A stretch of 23,795 nucleotides of DNA, from positions 3,326-27,120 of the forward strand of contig DNSZ01000282.1 in the NCBI GenBank assembly GCA_003500165.1. The letters run 5' to 3'. The stretch is from Paracoccaceae bacterium (GTDB taxonomy: Bacteria > Pseudomonadota > Alphaproteobacteria > Rhodobacterales > Rhodobacteraceae). Below the pieces are notes generated by a model. It saw only the letters and a program-made list of their open reading frames with translations. It did not search any database and had not been told where the DNA came from. Positions 6,340-13,635 of this stretch are shown piece by piece. Positions within the stretch are counted from its first letter, which is position 1; every line of letters begins with the position of its first letter. A program made the position numbers and the translations under genes.

Positions 6340-7212
6340 CTACCCGAAGGTGTCGGGGTCGAGCGCGTCGAGCGCCTGGCGCGCGACCGCATCGAGCGGT
6401 GCGAGCGGCGGCAGGGTCTCGGCAAAGCCCGGGTCGCCCTGCCGTCGCGCCACCATGTGCTTGACCGCCGGGATCAGCGGATGCGCCGCGATGGCCGCGC
6501 GCATGTCGCGGCAGGCGGCCAGGGCTGCGGCATCGTCGGGGTCGCGCCACAGCCGTGCGGCAGCCCGGCAGGTGACATTCACGGTGGCCGAGATGCAGCC
6601 GGCAAAACCTGCCGCCCGCGCCTGGGCCAGCGTCGCCTCGTCGCTGGGAAACACATCGAAATCGGGGATCTCGGCCAGCCGCGCGGCATAGACGAGATCG
6701 CCCGAACTGTCCTTGGCCCCGCGGATGCGGCCCGGCGCCGCCCGGGCCAGCCGGGCGGCAAGGGCGGGCGAAAGGCTCAGCCCGGTCATCTGCGGGAAAT
6801 TGTACAGGTAAAGCGGCGTGTCGGTGGCGTCGGCCAGCCGCCGGAAATAGCTCTCCAGCCCGACATCGGCGACCCCCTTGTAGTAATAGGGGGGCAGCAC
6901 AAGCGCCGCGCCAAAGCCCAGCCTGCCGGCCGCCCGCGTCAGGCGCAGGGTGGTCGGCAGGTCCGGGCAGCCGGTGCCGACCATCAGCCGTTCGGGGCTC
7001 AGCGCCTCGGCCGCCGCCTCCATCAGGGCGATCCGGTCGTCGGCGGCGAAAGAGGTCGCCTCGCCCGTCGTGCCCAGCACGTTGAGCCCGTCGCAGCCAT
7101 GGTCCATCAGCCAGCGGGCATGGGTCAGAAAGCGGGCGTGATCCGGCCGTCCCGCGGCGGTGACCGGGGTCACGATGGCGGCGAAAACGCCGGTCAGGCG
7201 GTTGGCGGTCAT
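6340..7212 (-). CDS. Dihydrodipicolinate synthase/N-acetylneuraminate lyase family protein
   Basis: A 290-residue TIM-barrel aldolase of the DHDPS family. Family features: FAAIVTPVTAAGRPD near the N terminus, the GTTGE pyruvate-binding motif (residues 47-51), Tyr137 (YLYNFP) and the Schiff-base Lys167 (RGAKDSSGD). The start is the ATG at 7212; an upstream in-frame TTG adds a non-conserved Arg-rich stretch and is rejected. Lysine-biosynthetic DapA enzymes usually have YN-P-RTG; here the segment reads YNFPQMTGLSLS without that Arg, so a catabolic aldolase or sugar-acid lyase is more likely than true DapA. It stands alone, convergent with luxI and downstream of ialB. Substrate unknown. Confidence 0.85.
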   Translation of the reverse strand: MTANRLTGVFAAIVTPVTAAGRPDHARFLTHARWLMDHGCDGLNVLGTTGEATSFAADDRIALMEAAAEALSPERLMVGTGCPDLPTTLRLTRAAGRLGFGAALVLPPYYYKGVADVGLESYFRRLADATDTPLYLYNFPQMTGLSLSPALAARLARAAPGRIRGAKDSSGDLVYAARLAEIPDFDVFPSDEATLAQARAAGFAGCISATVNVTCRAAARLWRDPDDAAALAACRDMRAAIAAHPLIPAVKHMVARRQGDPGFAETLPPLAPLDAVARQALDALDPDTFG

Positions 7213-7291
7213 GCCGCGCTGTGTGTGCCCGATCTGCCGGCGACGCAAGATGGCGCCGGCCAGGTGGCGCGACGCCCGATGCCTGCCGCGC

Positions 7292-7888
7292 TCAGCCCTC
7301 GGGGATGGCGATGCGGTTGCTTGCGGCGGTAAACCCGATCAGCGAGGCGGTGACCCGGACCTGCTGGTTCGGCGCCTGGGCAGGGATCAGCGTGACCGTT
7401 GCCACCATGCCGGCGCGCATCTCGGCCATCGCCTCGGCGGTCAGGGCGACCGTGGCGATGCAGCCCTGCTGGGTGCAAAACGAAAACGGATAGCTGCGGG
7501 CCGGGTTGTCGTCGACCTGGACCGACAACTGGGCGGTCAGCAGGGTCTCGAGCGGCGCGGTGATCGAACCGCCCATGACCGGCTGCAGCGGATCGTCGGG
7601 CAGGTCGAACAGGGTGAATTCGGCAACCGCATTGCCCTGCGAATCGGTCAGCAACTGATACATCTGGCAGGGATCGTCACCCTGCGCCGCCCGCAGGCAG
7701 CGGATTTCCCAGTCGCCTTCGGTACCGGCAAGATAGGGTTGCCCCACCCGCGGCCCCTCGGGCGCCATGCCCTCGATCACCACGGGCGCGTCGGTCGACG
7801 CCTCCTGCGCCTGCGCCCCGCCGGTCGCGGCAAGCAACACGGCCAGAACGGCGATGGGTTTGATGATGTGCGATGAACTGCTCGGCAT
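7292..7888 (-). CDS. Invasion-associated locus B (IalB) family protein
   Basis: A 198-residue secreted protein. A signal peptide (hydrophobic core IAVLAVLLAATGG, cut after AQA) precedes the IalB domain: GDWEIRCL, DDPCQMYQLL, VAEFTLFDL, then SYPFSFCTQQGCIA and a final VTASLIGF-AA strand. Four cysteines are positioned as two likely disulphide pairs. IalB proteins are periplasmic or envelope proteins common in alphaproteobacteria; the name comes from Bartonella, but in free-living Rhodobacterales no invasion role is implied. Strong ribosome site GGAGGGGAG. A promoter CTGACA-17-TAGCGA lies upstream, back-to-back with that of the DUF2165 gene. Confidence 0.9.
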   Translation of the reverse strand: MPSSSSHIIKPIAVLAVLLAATGGAQAQEASTDAPVVIEGMAPEGPRVGQPYLAGTEGDWEIRCLRAAQGDDPCQMYQLLTDSQGNAVAEFTLFDLPDDPLQPVMGGSITAPLETLLTAQLSVQVDDNPARSYPFSFCTQQGCIATVALTAEAMAEMRAGMVATVTLIPAQAPNQQVRVTASLIGFTAASNRIAIPEG

Positions 7889-7920
7889 GGGTCAGGTTTC
7901 TCCCCTCCTCGATCGGCTTG

Positions 7921-7949
7921 TCGCTAGCACGGGCCGGCCCTGTTGTCAG
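7921..7949 (-). promoter_or_regulatory. Predicted ialB promoter
   Basis: Minus strand CTGACA (7949-7944) and TAGCGA (7926-7921) with 17-base spacing; start predicted near 7914, about 26 bases before the ialB ATG. The -10 resembles that of hmgA. Confidence 0.45.
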
Positions 7950-7968
7950 TGGCAATCTTGCCGGGGCC

Positions 7969-7998
7969 TTGTCAGCGACCCGCCCCGCACCCTAGCGT
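7969..7998 (+). promoter_or_regulatory. Predicted promoter of the DUF2165 gene
   Basis: TTGTCA (7969-7974) and TAGCGT (7993-7998) with 18-base spacing, start near 8005, 20 bases before the chosen ATG. The boxes are almost the same as those before hmgA. Confidence 0.45.
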
Positions 7999-8024
7999 TG
8001 CTGGCGCGTGGCGTGGAGATGGCG

Positions 8025-8630
8025 ATGCTGGTTCGGCAATGCAAGATACTGATGCTGATCGGCCTTGCGATGTTCGTCCTGATCGCGACCTTCACCGACC
8101 TGACCGAAAACGACGAGACCTTCGCGTTCGTGCGCCGGGTGATGGTCATGGACACCGATCAGGCGATCTATCGTGCCGTCGAATCGCCGGTTGCCTGGAC
8201 GATCGTCTACTGGGTCATGGTAACCGGACAGATGGCGACCGGGCTTTTGTATCTGCTGGGGGCCTATCGCATGATCCAGGCGCTCGAGGAGCCGGCCGCG
8301 ACCTTTCAGGACAGCAAGGCGCTGGCGGTCGCCGCCACCACGGCGGCGTTCTCGGTCTGGTTCATCGCCGTGATGGCGATCGGCGGCGAGTGGTTCCTGA
8401 TGTGGCGCGCGACCGAATGGGACGGCCAGGCGGCCGCGTTCCGCTACTACATGACGGCGCTCGTCGTGCTGATCTTCGTGATGCAGCCCGACGCCGAACT
8501 GCCGCGACACCGGCGGCGCGCGCAACGTGCCGCCGGAAGCCCGGGCGCCAGGCCGGGCCTGGCGCCGCCCGCCGATCAGTCGAGCGGCTTGAGGTCGCCC
8601 GCCGACGACCGGCCGTCGCGACCTTCCTGA
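8025..8630 (+). CDS. DUF2165 family membrane protein
   Basis: A 201-residue predicted inner-membrane protein with four hydrophobic segments: residues ~9-27 (ILMLIGLAMFVLIATF), ~63-90 (IVYWVMVTGQMATGLLYLLG), ~105-130 (AAFSVWFIAVMAIGGEWFLMW) and ~140-153 (MTALVVLIFVMQ). The FTDLTEN loop after helix 1 and the FIAVMAIGGEWFLMWRATEWDGQ segment fit DUF2165, whose function is unknown. The ATG at 8025 has GGAG six bases before it; an ATG at 8019 is too close to that site. Family proteins normally end soon after a helix-4 'QPD'; here a Pro/Ala/Arg-rich tail of about 45 residues continues across the end of the convergent csp gene (55-bp overlap), and may be a read-through extension. Confidence 0.8.
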   Translation: MLVRQCKILMLIGLAMFVLIATFTDLTENDETFAFVRRVMVMDTDQAIYRAVESPVAWTIVYWVMVTGQMATGLLYLLGAYRMIQALEEPAATFQDSKALAVAATTAAFSVWFIAVMAIGGEWFLMWRATEWDGQAAAFRYYMTALVVLIFVMQPDAELPRHRRRAQRAAGSPGARPGLAPPADQSSGLRSPADDRPSRPS

Positions 8631-8785
8631 AGCTCGTAGGCGATGCGCTGATCGTCGCGCAGGCCGGTCATGCCGGCGCGCTCGACCGCGGAGATATGGA
8701 CAAAGACGTCCTTGCCGCCCTCATCGGGCGCGATGAACCCATAGCCCTTGGCCGTGTTGAACCATTTCACTTTTCCGGTCGGCAT
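8576..8785 (-). CDS. Cold shock domain protein (CspA family)
   Basis: A 69-residue single cold-shock-domain nucleic-acid-binding protein. Both RNA-binding motifs are intact: RNP1 KGYGFI and RNP2 VFVHIS, after the typical TGKVKWFNTAKG start. The ATG at 8785 is set by AGGAAGGAAC just upstream and by the family N terminus; upstream in-frame codons are untranslated leader. A C-terminal extension, QEGRDGRSSAGDLKPLD, is normal for alphaproteobacterial Csps. Csps act as RNA chaperones during cold shock or growth transitions. Its 3' end overlaps the convergent DUF2165 gene by 55 bases. Confidence 0.95.
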   Translation of the reverse strand: MPTGKVKWFNTAKGYGFIAPDEGGKDVFVHISAVERAGMTGLRDDQRIAYELQEGRDGRSSAGDLKPLD

Positions 8786-9100
8786 GGATTTGTTCCTTCC
8801 TGCTTGCGCCGGGCACCGCGCCCGGGGACTGGGCGTGTCTTCGGAGCTTTCGGTGGTCCTTGCCGGCACCCCTGGGGGGGGGTCGAAGCAGGTCTTCCAA
8901 ACTCGGTCGTCACGTGGCCGCCTGATGCACCGGCGGCACGGAAAAATCAATCGGCCAGCTTGGGGGGCGTGCGCGTTCGCACCATTTGTCGCGGCGATGC
9001 ACGGCCCGGCCCGCGCGTCCGCGCCGATCCAGGCGGGGCTTTACCCTGGGCCCGCCCGGGGCCATCCTGCGGCCGGAAGCCCCGCAAAGGAGAAGGCCGC
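8786..9100. other. Divergent intergenic region between csp and ggt
   Basis: About 315 bases without a convincing gene. On the csp side it probably holds a leader RNA: a CCGGGC-ACCGC-GCCCGG hairpin (8809-8825) lies 24 bases upstream of the csp start, and a run of nine G (8874-8882; nine C in the csp leader) lies farther up. The ggt ribosome site AAAGGAGAAGG ends the region. No clear promoter boxes were found for either gene. Confidence 0.5.
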
Positions 9101-10906
9101 ATGGATCGTCCGCTTGTGTCTGTCGTCGCCATGGCCGCGCTTGCCCTGGCCCTGGGCATCGCCCCATCGCTGACCGCGCAGGAGGCGGCCGATACCGTCG
9201 CGCCGGAACCGGCCGCGACGGGGGAAGCGACCTGGCCCGCGCGACTTGCCCCGGCGCTGGCGGCGAAGGCGGCCGGTGAGCCCGTCACGGCATCGCGCTG
9301 GATGATCGCGGCGGCCAATCCGCTGGCGGTCGATGCCGGCGCCGCGGTGCTGGCCCACGGGGGCAGTGCGGCCGATGCGATGGTCGCCACCCAGGCCGTG
9401 CTGGGCCTGGTGGAGCCGCAATCCTCGGGGCTGGGGGGTGGCGCGTTCCTCGTCTGGTATGACGCGGCCAGCGGCGCGGTCACCACGCTTGACGGGCGGG
9501 AAACCGCGCCGATGGCCGCCACCCCGCAGCTGTTTCAGGATGCAACCGGCGAGCCCCTGGGGTTCTTCGATGCCGTGGTCGGCGGTCGCTCGGTCGGCAC
9601 GCCGGGCACGCCGGCGCTGATGCAGGCCGCCCATGACCGCTGGGGCACGCTGGAATGGCCGGGGCTTTTCGACCGCGCGATCGACCTCGCCGAGGGCGGC
9701 TTTGCCGTGTCGCCGCGGCTGGCCGGGCTTGTCGCCGCCGATGCCGAACGGCTGTCGCGGTTTCCTGCCACGCGCGCCTATTTCCTGCCGGGCGGCGTGC
9801 CGCTCGCCGAAGGGGCGCGGCTGCAGAACCCCGCCTATGCGGCAAGCCTGCGCGCCATCGCGGCGGGTGGCGCGGCCGCTTTCTACAGCGGCCCGATCGC
9901 CGAAAGCGTCGTCGCGGCGGTGCAGGGGGCGCCGGGCAATCCGGGCCTGCTGACCCTTGACGACATGGCGTCCTATCGGGTGAAGGAGCGGCCGGCGGTC
10001 TGCGCGCCCTATCGCGGCCATGAGGTGTGCGGGATGGGTCCGCCCTCGTCGGGCGGGCTGACCGTTGGCCAGATCCTGATGCTGCTTGCGCCCCATGACA
10101 TCGCCGCGCTTGGCCCCGACAGCACGGCGGCCTGGCGCCTGATCGGCGATGCGTCGCGCCTGGCCTTTGCCGATCGCGGTCGCTACATGGCCGACAGCGA
10201 TTTCGAGCCGGTGCCGGTCAAGGGTCTGCTCGATCCGGGCTATATGGCGGCGCGGTCGGGCCTGCTGGCCGGCGACGACGCCCTGCCCGAGGTGGCGCCG
10301 GGCATGCCGCCTTTCGACTTCACGCTGAACTGGGCCGATGGGGCGGCGCTCGAACTGCCGTCGACGAGCCATATCGTCATCGTCGATGCCGCCGGCAATG
10401 TGGTGTCGATGACCACCACCATCGAGAACGGCTTTGGCTCCCGGCTGATGGCGTCGGGCTTTCTGTTGAACAACGAGCTGACGGATTTCTCCTTTCGCTC
10501 GCATGTCGACGGGGTGGCGATCGCCAACCGTGTGGCGCCGGGCAAGCGGCCGCGCTCGTCGATGGCGCCGACCATCGTCTTGCGCGACGGCGCGCCGGTG
10601 ATCGCCATCGGCTCGCCCGGGGGCAGCCGGATCATCGGCTATGTGGCCAAGAGCCTGATCGCGATGATCGATTGGGGGATGGACCCGCAACAGGCGCTCG
10701 ACCTGCCGCATCTGGTCAACCGCTTCGGCCCCTACGATCTGGAGGCTGGAACGACGGCCGAGGCGCTGGCGCCCGCGCTCGCGGCGATGGGGTACGAGGT
10801 GACGCCGCGCGACCTGACCTCGGGGCTGCATGCGATCGCGATCGGTGAGGCAGGGCTGACCGGCGGGGCGGACAACCGGCGCGAGGGCGTTGCTTTCGGC
10901 GAATAG
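9101..10906 (+). CDS. ggt: Gamma-glutamyltransferase / glutathione hydrolase
   Basis: A 601-residue periplasmic Ntn-hydrolase precursor that removes or transfers the gamma-glutamyl group of glutathione. A signal peptide ends near LTAQEA. The proenzyme is autocleaved before the nucleophile Thr422 (LPSTSHIVIVD). Other family motifs: ANPLAVDAGAAVLAHGGSAADAMVA, QSSGLGGGAFLVWYD, the binding-site Arg in LDGRETAP, GPPSSGG, TTTIENGFGSRLM, NNELTDFSF, RPRSSMAPTIV and GSPGGSRI. The start at 9101 follows AAAGGAGAAGG; the same reading frame stays open far upstream but without family sequence. Complete and intact. It stands alone, convergent with the doxX end of the bufferin operon. Confidence 0.96.
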   Translation: MDRPLVSVVAMAALALALGIAPSLTAQEAADTVAPEPAATGEATWPARLAPALAAKAAGEPVTASRWMIAAANPLAVDAGAAVLAHGGSAADAMVATQAVLGLVEPQSSGLGGGAFLVWYDAASGAVTTLDGRETAPMAATPQLFQDATGEPLGFFDAVVGGRSVGTPGTPALMQAAHDRWGTLEWPGLFDRAIDLAEGGFAVSPRLAGLVAADAERLSRFPATRAYFLPGGVPLAEGARLQNPAYAASLRAIAAGGAAAFYSGPIAESVVAAVQGAPGNPGLLTLDDMASYRVKERPAVCAPYRGHEVCGMGPPSSGGLTVGQILMLLAPHDIAALGPDSTAAWRLIGDASRLAFADRGRYMADSDFEPVPVKGLLDPGYMAARSGLLAGDDALPEVAPGMPPFDFTLNWADGAALELPSTSHIVIVDAAGNVVSMTTTIENGFGSRLMASGFLLNNELTDFSFRSHVDGVAIANRVAPGKRPRSSMAPTIVLRDGAPVIAIGSPGGSRIIGYVAKSLIAMIDWGMDPQQALDLPHLVNRFGPYDLEAGTTAEALAPALAAMGYEVTPRDLTSGLHAIAIGEAGLTGGADNRREGVAFGE

Positions 10907-10907
10907 G

Positions 10908-10924
10908 GGCCGGCAGGACCGGCC
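10908..10924. terminator. Short GC hairpin between convergent ggt and doxX
   Basis: GGCCGG-CAGGA-CCGGCC, 6-bp stem immediately after the ggt stop. No T-run on either strand, so only a weak candidate for a bidirectional 3'-end structure. Confidence 0.25.
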
Positions 10925-10957
10925 GGCATCGCGCGCGGCCGCCGGGGCCGTTGCCAG

Positions 10958-11518
10958 TCAGGCCGGCGACGCCGGCGCAGGGCGGCGCCACAGAAACCGG
11001 ATCGCCCCGTCGACAGCAAGCGGCCCGGACCCGCGCAGCACCAGCACCAGCAGCACGAACACCCACAGCATGCGCTGGTCCATGATGACCGCCGTGGCCA
11101 CATGGTCGAACCAGGCGCCGATATCGGTCGGCCCCAGCCCATGGCCATGGATATCGGTCAGGCTTTGCACGATCACGAAGCCGATCATGCCGAGCGCGGC
11201 AAAACGGGTCAGAAAGCCGACCGCGATCAGCAGCGGCAGCGCGTATTCGGCCCAGGCGGCAAGCACCATCACCGTCTTCTGAAACAGGCTCGCCGCGGCC
11301 AGGTTGTAGCTGGCCGCCTCGGCCGCCCTTGGGAAAATCTGGCTGAACGCGCCGAAGCTGGGCGTGAACGGGCCGGTCAGCTTGGTGCCGGCCGAATTCC
11401 AGAAATAGACGAACAGCACGGCGACAAAGACGAACCGGGCGAGCGTCGGGATGGCCCAGATCGATGCGGCGTCGAGCCCGCCGACAAGGCGCCGGTAACG
11501 GGCGAAGAGGGGGGTCAT
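10958..11518 (-). CDS. DoxX family membrane protein of the bufferin operon
   Basis: A 186-residue inner-membrane protein with about four hydrophobic segments (FVFVAVLFVYFWNSAG; MVLAAWAEYALPLLIAVGFL; AALGMIGFVIVQSLTDI; MLWVFVLLVLVLRGSGPLAVD). The EYALPLLIAVGFLTRFAAL and GADIxxWFDH-like layout (LGPTDIGAWFDHVATAV) are DoxX features. DoxX proteins frequently close DUF2282/DUF692/DUF2063 (bufferin) operons, where a role in redox or in handling the peptide at the membrane is assumed but not settled. Its ATG overlaps the bufC stop as ATGA, so it is translationally coupled. Last gene of the operon. Confidence 0.87.
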   Translation of the reverse strand: MTPLFARYRRLVGGLDAASIWAIPTLARFVFVAVLFVYFWNSAGTKLTGPFTPSFGAFSQIFPRAAEAASYNLAAASLFQKTVMVLAAWAEYALPLLIAVGFLTRFAALGMIGFVIVQSLTDIHGHGLGPTDIGAWFDHVATAVIMDQRMLWVFVLLVLVLRGSGPLAVDGAIRFLWRRPAPASPA

Positions 11519-12282
11519 GGCAGGCCTCCCGATTCGTCGAGGCCGGCAATGGCCTGACCGGCCAGCAACGGGCCAAGCGCCGCGGCAAGCTCGAACGCGG
11601 GACTGTCCGCTTCGCCGGCATCGGCTGCCCGGCCCAGCGGGTCGCCCGCCATCAGCGCGGCGACAAAGGCGCCGCCGCCGGGCGGCAGGGCGGTGACGAC
11701 GGGGTCGAAACCGGGCCGCGTCACCAGCGCATCCTCGGCCGCGGCATCGGCGCCGGGCAGGGCCGGGCCGCCCGGCCGATGCGCCAGCCAGATCGTGGCG
11801 ACGGGATGCGCCGAACGGATCAGCCGAAGGGCGGGTGCCAGCCGCAGCCGGGTGCCCATCAGCGTGTCGGCATCGCATCGGGCAAGTGCTGCGGGATCGA
11901 CCGGCGCGGCATCGGCGGCGTGATAGGCCGCGCGTACGCCAAGTTCCAGCCGGGCGATATCGGGCAGGCAGGGCAGTCCGGCGGCAGGCTCGAAGCCTTC
12001 CAGAAACCCCGGCAGCGCGCCGCCGTAACGCTGCAGCACCGCGCTTTCGGGCGGGTGCGCGCGCAGGAACACCCCGGCCATGGCACGAAAGAACGCATCG
12101 CCGACCAGGGCGTAGGTCACCGGGAAACCCGCGATCAGGGCCTCGGTCAGGCTGACGGCGACAGTGTTGCGGTAGATGTCGAACCGCCGCCCCGCCGGCC
12201 GGCCGGCAGGATCGGTCAGCCCGTCCGGCACCGCCCGCGCGGGGTCGCGCAGCGCGGCAACAAATGCCTCCGCGCCGCTCAT
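11515..12282 (-). CDS. bufC: DUF2063 (BufC-like) partner protein of the DUF692 enzyme
   Basis: A 255-residue protein with the DUF2063 N-terminal pattern: FVAALRDP, RFDIYRNTVAVSLTEALIAGFPVTYALVGDAFF, and FL-AHPPESAVLQRYG-LPGFLEGF. The domain was annotated as putative DNA-binding in older databases, but in RiPP operons it is understood as the partner that recognises and delivers the precursor peptide to the DUF692 (MNIO) enzyme. The C-terminal half, with RLRLAPALRLIRSAHPVATIW, is the adjoining domain normal for this group. The ATG at 12282 overlaps the bufB stop as ATGA, and its own stop overlaps the doxX start likewise. The call rests on motif and context together. Confidence 0.88.
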   Translation of the reverse strand: MSGAEAFVAALRDPARAVPDGLTDPAGRPAGRRFDIYRNTVAVSLTEALIAGFPVTYALVGDAFFRAMAGVFLRAHPPESAVLQRYGGALPGFLEGFEPAAGLPCLPDIARLELGVRAAYHAADAAPVDPAALARCDADTLMGTRLRLAPALRLIRSAHPVATIWLAHRPGGPALPGADAAAEDALVTRPGFDPVVTALPPGGGAFVAALMAGDPLGRAADAGEADSPAFELAAALGPLLAGQAIAGLDESGGLP

Positions 12283-13145
12283 GCGGGCACCCGCGCCGCG
12301 GTCAGAATGGCGGCGGCCCGGGCGGCCTCGGCCTCCAGCACCGGCCAGTCGGGCACGTCGGTATCCCATTCGATCAGCGTCGGGCGCGCGCCGCCCTGCG
12401 CGATCGTCTCGGCATAAAGCGTCCAGACCGGATCGATGACGGGCGCGCCGTGGCTGTCGATCAGCAGCGGCGCGCCATGGTCGTCGCGCTGTTCGTCATG
12501 GCCGCCGAGATGGATTTCACCGACCCGGTCAAGCGGAAAGCGCCCGATATAGGCGCGCGGGTCCCGGCCCTGATTGGTGCAGGAGACGAAGACGTTGTTG
12601 ATGTCGAGCAACAGGCCGCAGCCGGTGCGCCGGGCGATCTCGGCCAGGAAGTCGACCTCGTCCCAGCGGCTTTCGGCGAAGGCCAGATAGGTCGACGGGT
12701 TCTCCAGCAGCATCGGCCGCCCCAGCGCTGCCTGCACCTCGTCGATGTGATCGGCGACCCGGGTCAGCGTGGCATTCGTGTAGGGCAGCGGCAACAGATC
12801 GTTCAGGAACGCGCCGTCATGGCTCGACCAGGCCAGGTGTTCGGAAAAGCTGGCCGGTTCCAGCCAGTCACACAGCCGCCGCAGGCGCGCCAGATGGTCG
12901 GGATCGGGCGGCGCCTCGCCGCCGATCGACAGGCCCACGCCATGGACCGAGACCGGAAACCGCGCCGCCAGAGCACGCAGCTGGGCCAGCGGCCGGCCGC
13001 CATCACCAAGATAGTTCTCGGCGTGGATCTCGACCCATCGAACGGCGCCCGCATCGCGCATGATCGCATCGAAATGCTGCGCCTTGAAACCGACGCCGGG
13101 GGCGGCGGGCAGCGTGTCGTGGCGGGATGGCGCGGTATCGAGCAT
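12279..13145 (-). CDS. bufB: DUF692 multinuclear iron oxidase (BufB/MbnB-like)
   Basis: A 288-residue TIM-barrel enzyme of the DUF692 (MNIO) family, which modifies cysteines of ribosomally made peptides using a multi-iron centre. Motifs with likely metal ligands: HAENY (His/Glu), SVHGVGLSIGG, FSEHLAWS, LLENPSTYL, LLLDINNVFVS and GEIHLGGH. In bufferin systems BufB converts core cysteines of BufA to copper-binding heterocycles (family knowledge). The ATG at 13145 is preceded by GGAG seven bases upstream and lies 58 bases after bufA, with a strong hairpin between them. The gene is full length. Confidence 0.94.
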   Translation of the reverse strand: MLDTAPSRHDTLPAAPGVGFKAQHFDAIMRDAGAVRWVEIHAENYLGDGGRPLAQLRALAARFPVSVHGVGLSIGGEAPPDPDHLARLRRLCDWLEPASFSEHLAWSSHDGAFLNDLLPLPYTNATLTRVADHIDEVQAALGRPMLLENPSTYLAFAESRWDEVDFLAEIARRTGCGLLLDINNVFVSCTNQGRDPRAYIGRFPLDRVGEIHLGGHDEQRDDHGAPLLIDSHGAPVIDPVWTLYAETIAQGGARPTLIEWDTDVPDWPVLEAEAARAAAILTAARVPA

Positions 13146-13168
13146 CGGGATCTCCGGGTTGCCGTGGG

Positions 13169-13197
13169 GGCAGGGTGCCCGGCCGGGGCACCCTGCC
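13169..13197 (-). terminator. Strong hairpin between bufA and bufB (attenuator-like)
   Basis: A perfect 12-bp GC-rich stem with a 5-base loop: GGCAGGGTGCCC and GGGCACCCTGCC around GGCCG. There is no U-run, so it need not end all transcripts. It could protect the bufA mRNA 3' end or reduce read-through, giving more precursor peptide than enzyme. Confidence 0.6.
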
Positions 13198-13203
13198 GTT
13201 GCG

Positions 13204-13494
13204 TCAGGATGGCAGGTCGCGGTCGAGCGGCTCGAGCGCGCCCATGCGGCCCTCGGGCAATTCCATCGATGTGCAGGTGCCGGCTGGAACGAGTGTCCAG
13301 GCATTGCCCTGATAATCGACGGTCGAGGAGCCGGCGCAGCTGGTGCCGGGGCCCGCGGCGCAGTCATTCTCGCCCGCCAGCGAGACGCCGTAGCACTTCT
13401 CCATATCTTGGGCCTGGGCCGGTGCGGCGGCATAGGTGCCGACGGCGGCGGCAACGGCACCGAGCACGGCAAGCGATTTGGCGGTGGTGGTCAT
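13204..13494 (-). CDS. bufA: BufA1-type bufferin precursor (DUF2282)
   Basis: A 96-residue precursor peptide. It begins with a signal peptide (TAKSLAVLGAVAAAVGTYAA, cut after AQA), so the product is exported. The core has four cysteines in the DUF2282 arrangement: EKCYGVSLAGENDCAAGPG, TSCAGSSTVDYQG and VPAGTCTSM. These are the residues converted by DUF692 enzymes to copper-binding groups in characterised bufferins (family knowledge). The ATG at 13494 follows AAAGAGG; upstream in-frame codons do not resemble the family. First gene of bufA-bufB-bufC-doxX, with an 8-bp hairpin in its leader and a dyad farther upstream. Expected role: copper sequestration or protection in the periplasm. Confidence 0.93.
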   Translation of the reverse strand: MTTTAKSLAVLGAVAAAVGTYAAAPAQAQDMEKCYGVSLAGENDCAAGPGTSCAGSSTVDYQGNAWTLVPAGTCTSMELPEGRMGALEPLDRDLPS

Positions 13495-13520
13495 TTGCTG
13501 AACCTCTTTGTTGCGATTGG

Positions 13521-13541
13521 GCCGCGGGTTCGTCCCGCGGC
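13521..13541 (-). promoter_or_regulatory. Stem-loop in the bufA leader
   Basis: GCCGCGGG-TTCGT-CCCGCGGC: an 8-bp perfect stem, 5-base loop, 26 bases upstream of the bufA start. Likely folded in the leader mRNA; it may stabilise the message. Confidence 0.45.
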
Positions 13542-13551
13542 GCACCGCGAG

Positions 13552-13583
13552 GTCTGGCACGGACATTTTGTCACATGCCAGAC
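13552..13583. promoter_or_regulatory. 32-bp nested dyad upstream of bufA
   Basis: GTCTGGCA-N16-TGCCAGAC is a perfect 8-bp inverted repeat, and its spacer contains a second dyad, GACA-TTT-TGTC. It lies 58-89 bases before the bufA ATG, in the gap with the MFS gene. Operator for an unknown regulator; bufferin operons elsewhere can be under ECF sigma control, but no such promoter could be defined here. Confidence 0.45.
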
Positions 13584-13635
13584 ACGAGGGCGTGACGCAC
13601 GCAGGCGTCAAATCCTGCAACAATCGGGCAGCGGA

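Noticed and set aside
6340..7212. True lysine-pathway dapA
   Set aside because: The Arg expected after the active-site Tyr segment in DapA is absent and the gene has no lysine or cell-wall neighbours; kept as a family-level call.
8874..8882. Nine-G run as a phase-variable coding tract
   Set aside because: It lies in a non-coding divergent leader, not within a gene, so slippage would not shift a reading frame; at most it could affect csp leader length.
7943..9100. Upstream extension of the ggt frame
   Set aside because: Runs through the DUF2165 gene and opposite csp; the ribosome site and signal peptide fix the ggt start at 9101.
9041..10831. Long minus-strand open frame (596 codons) opposite ggt
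   Set aside because: Covers an intact gamma-glutamyltransferase on the other strand; its translation is a low-complexity Arg/His/Gly mixture.
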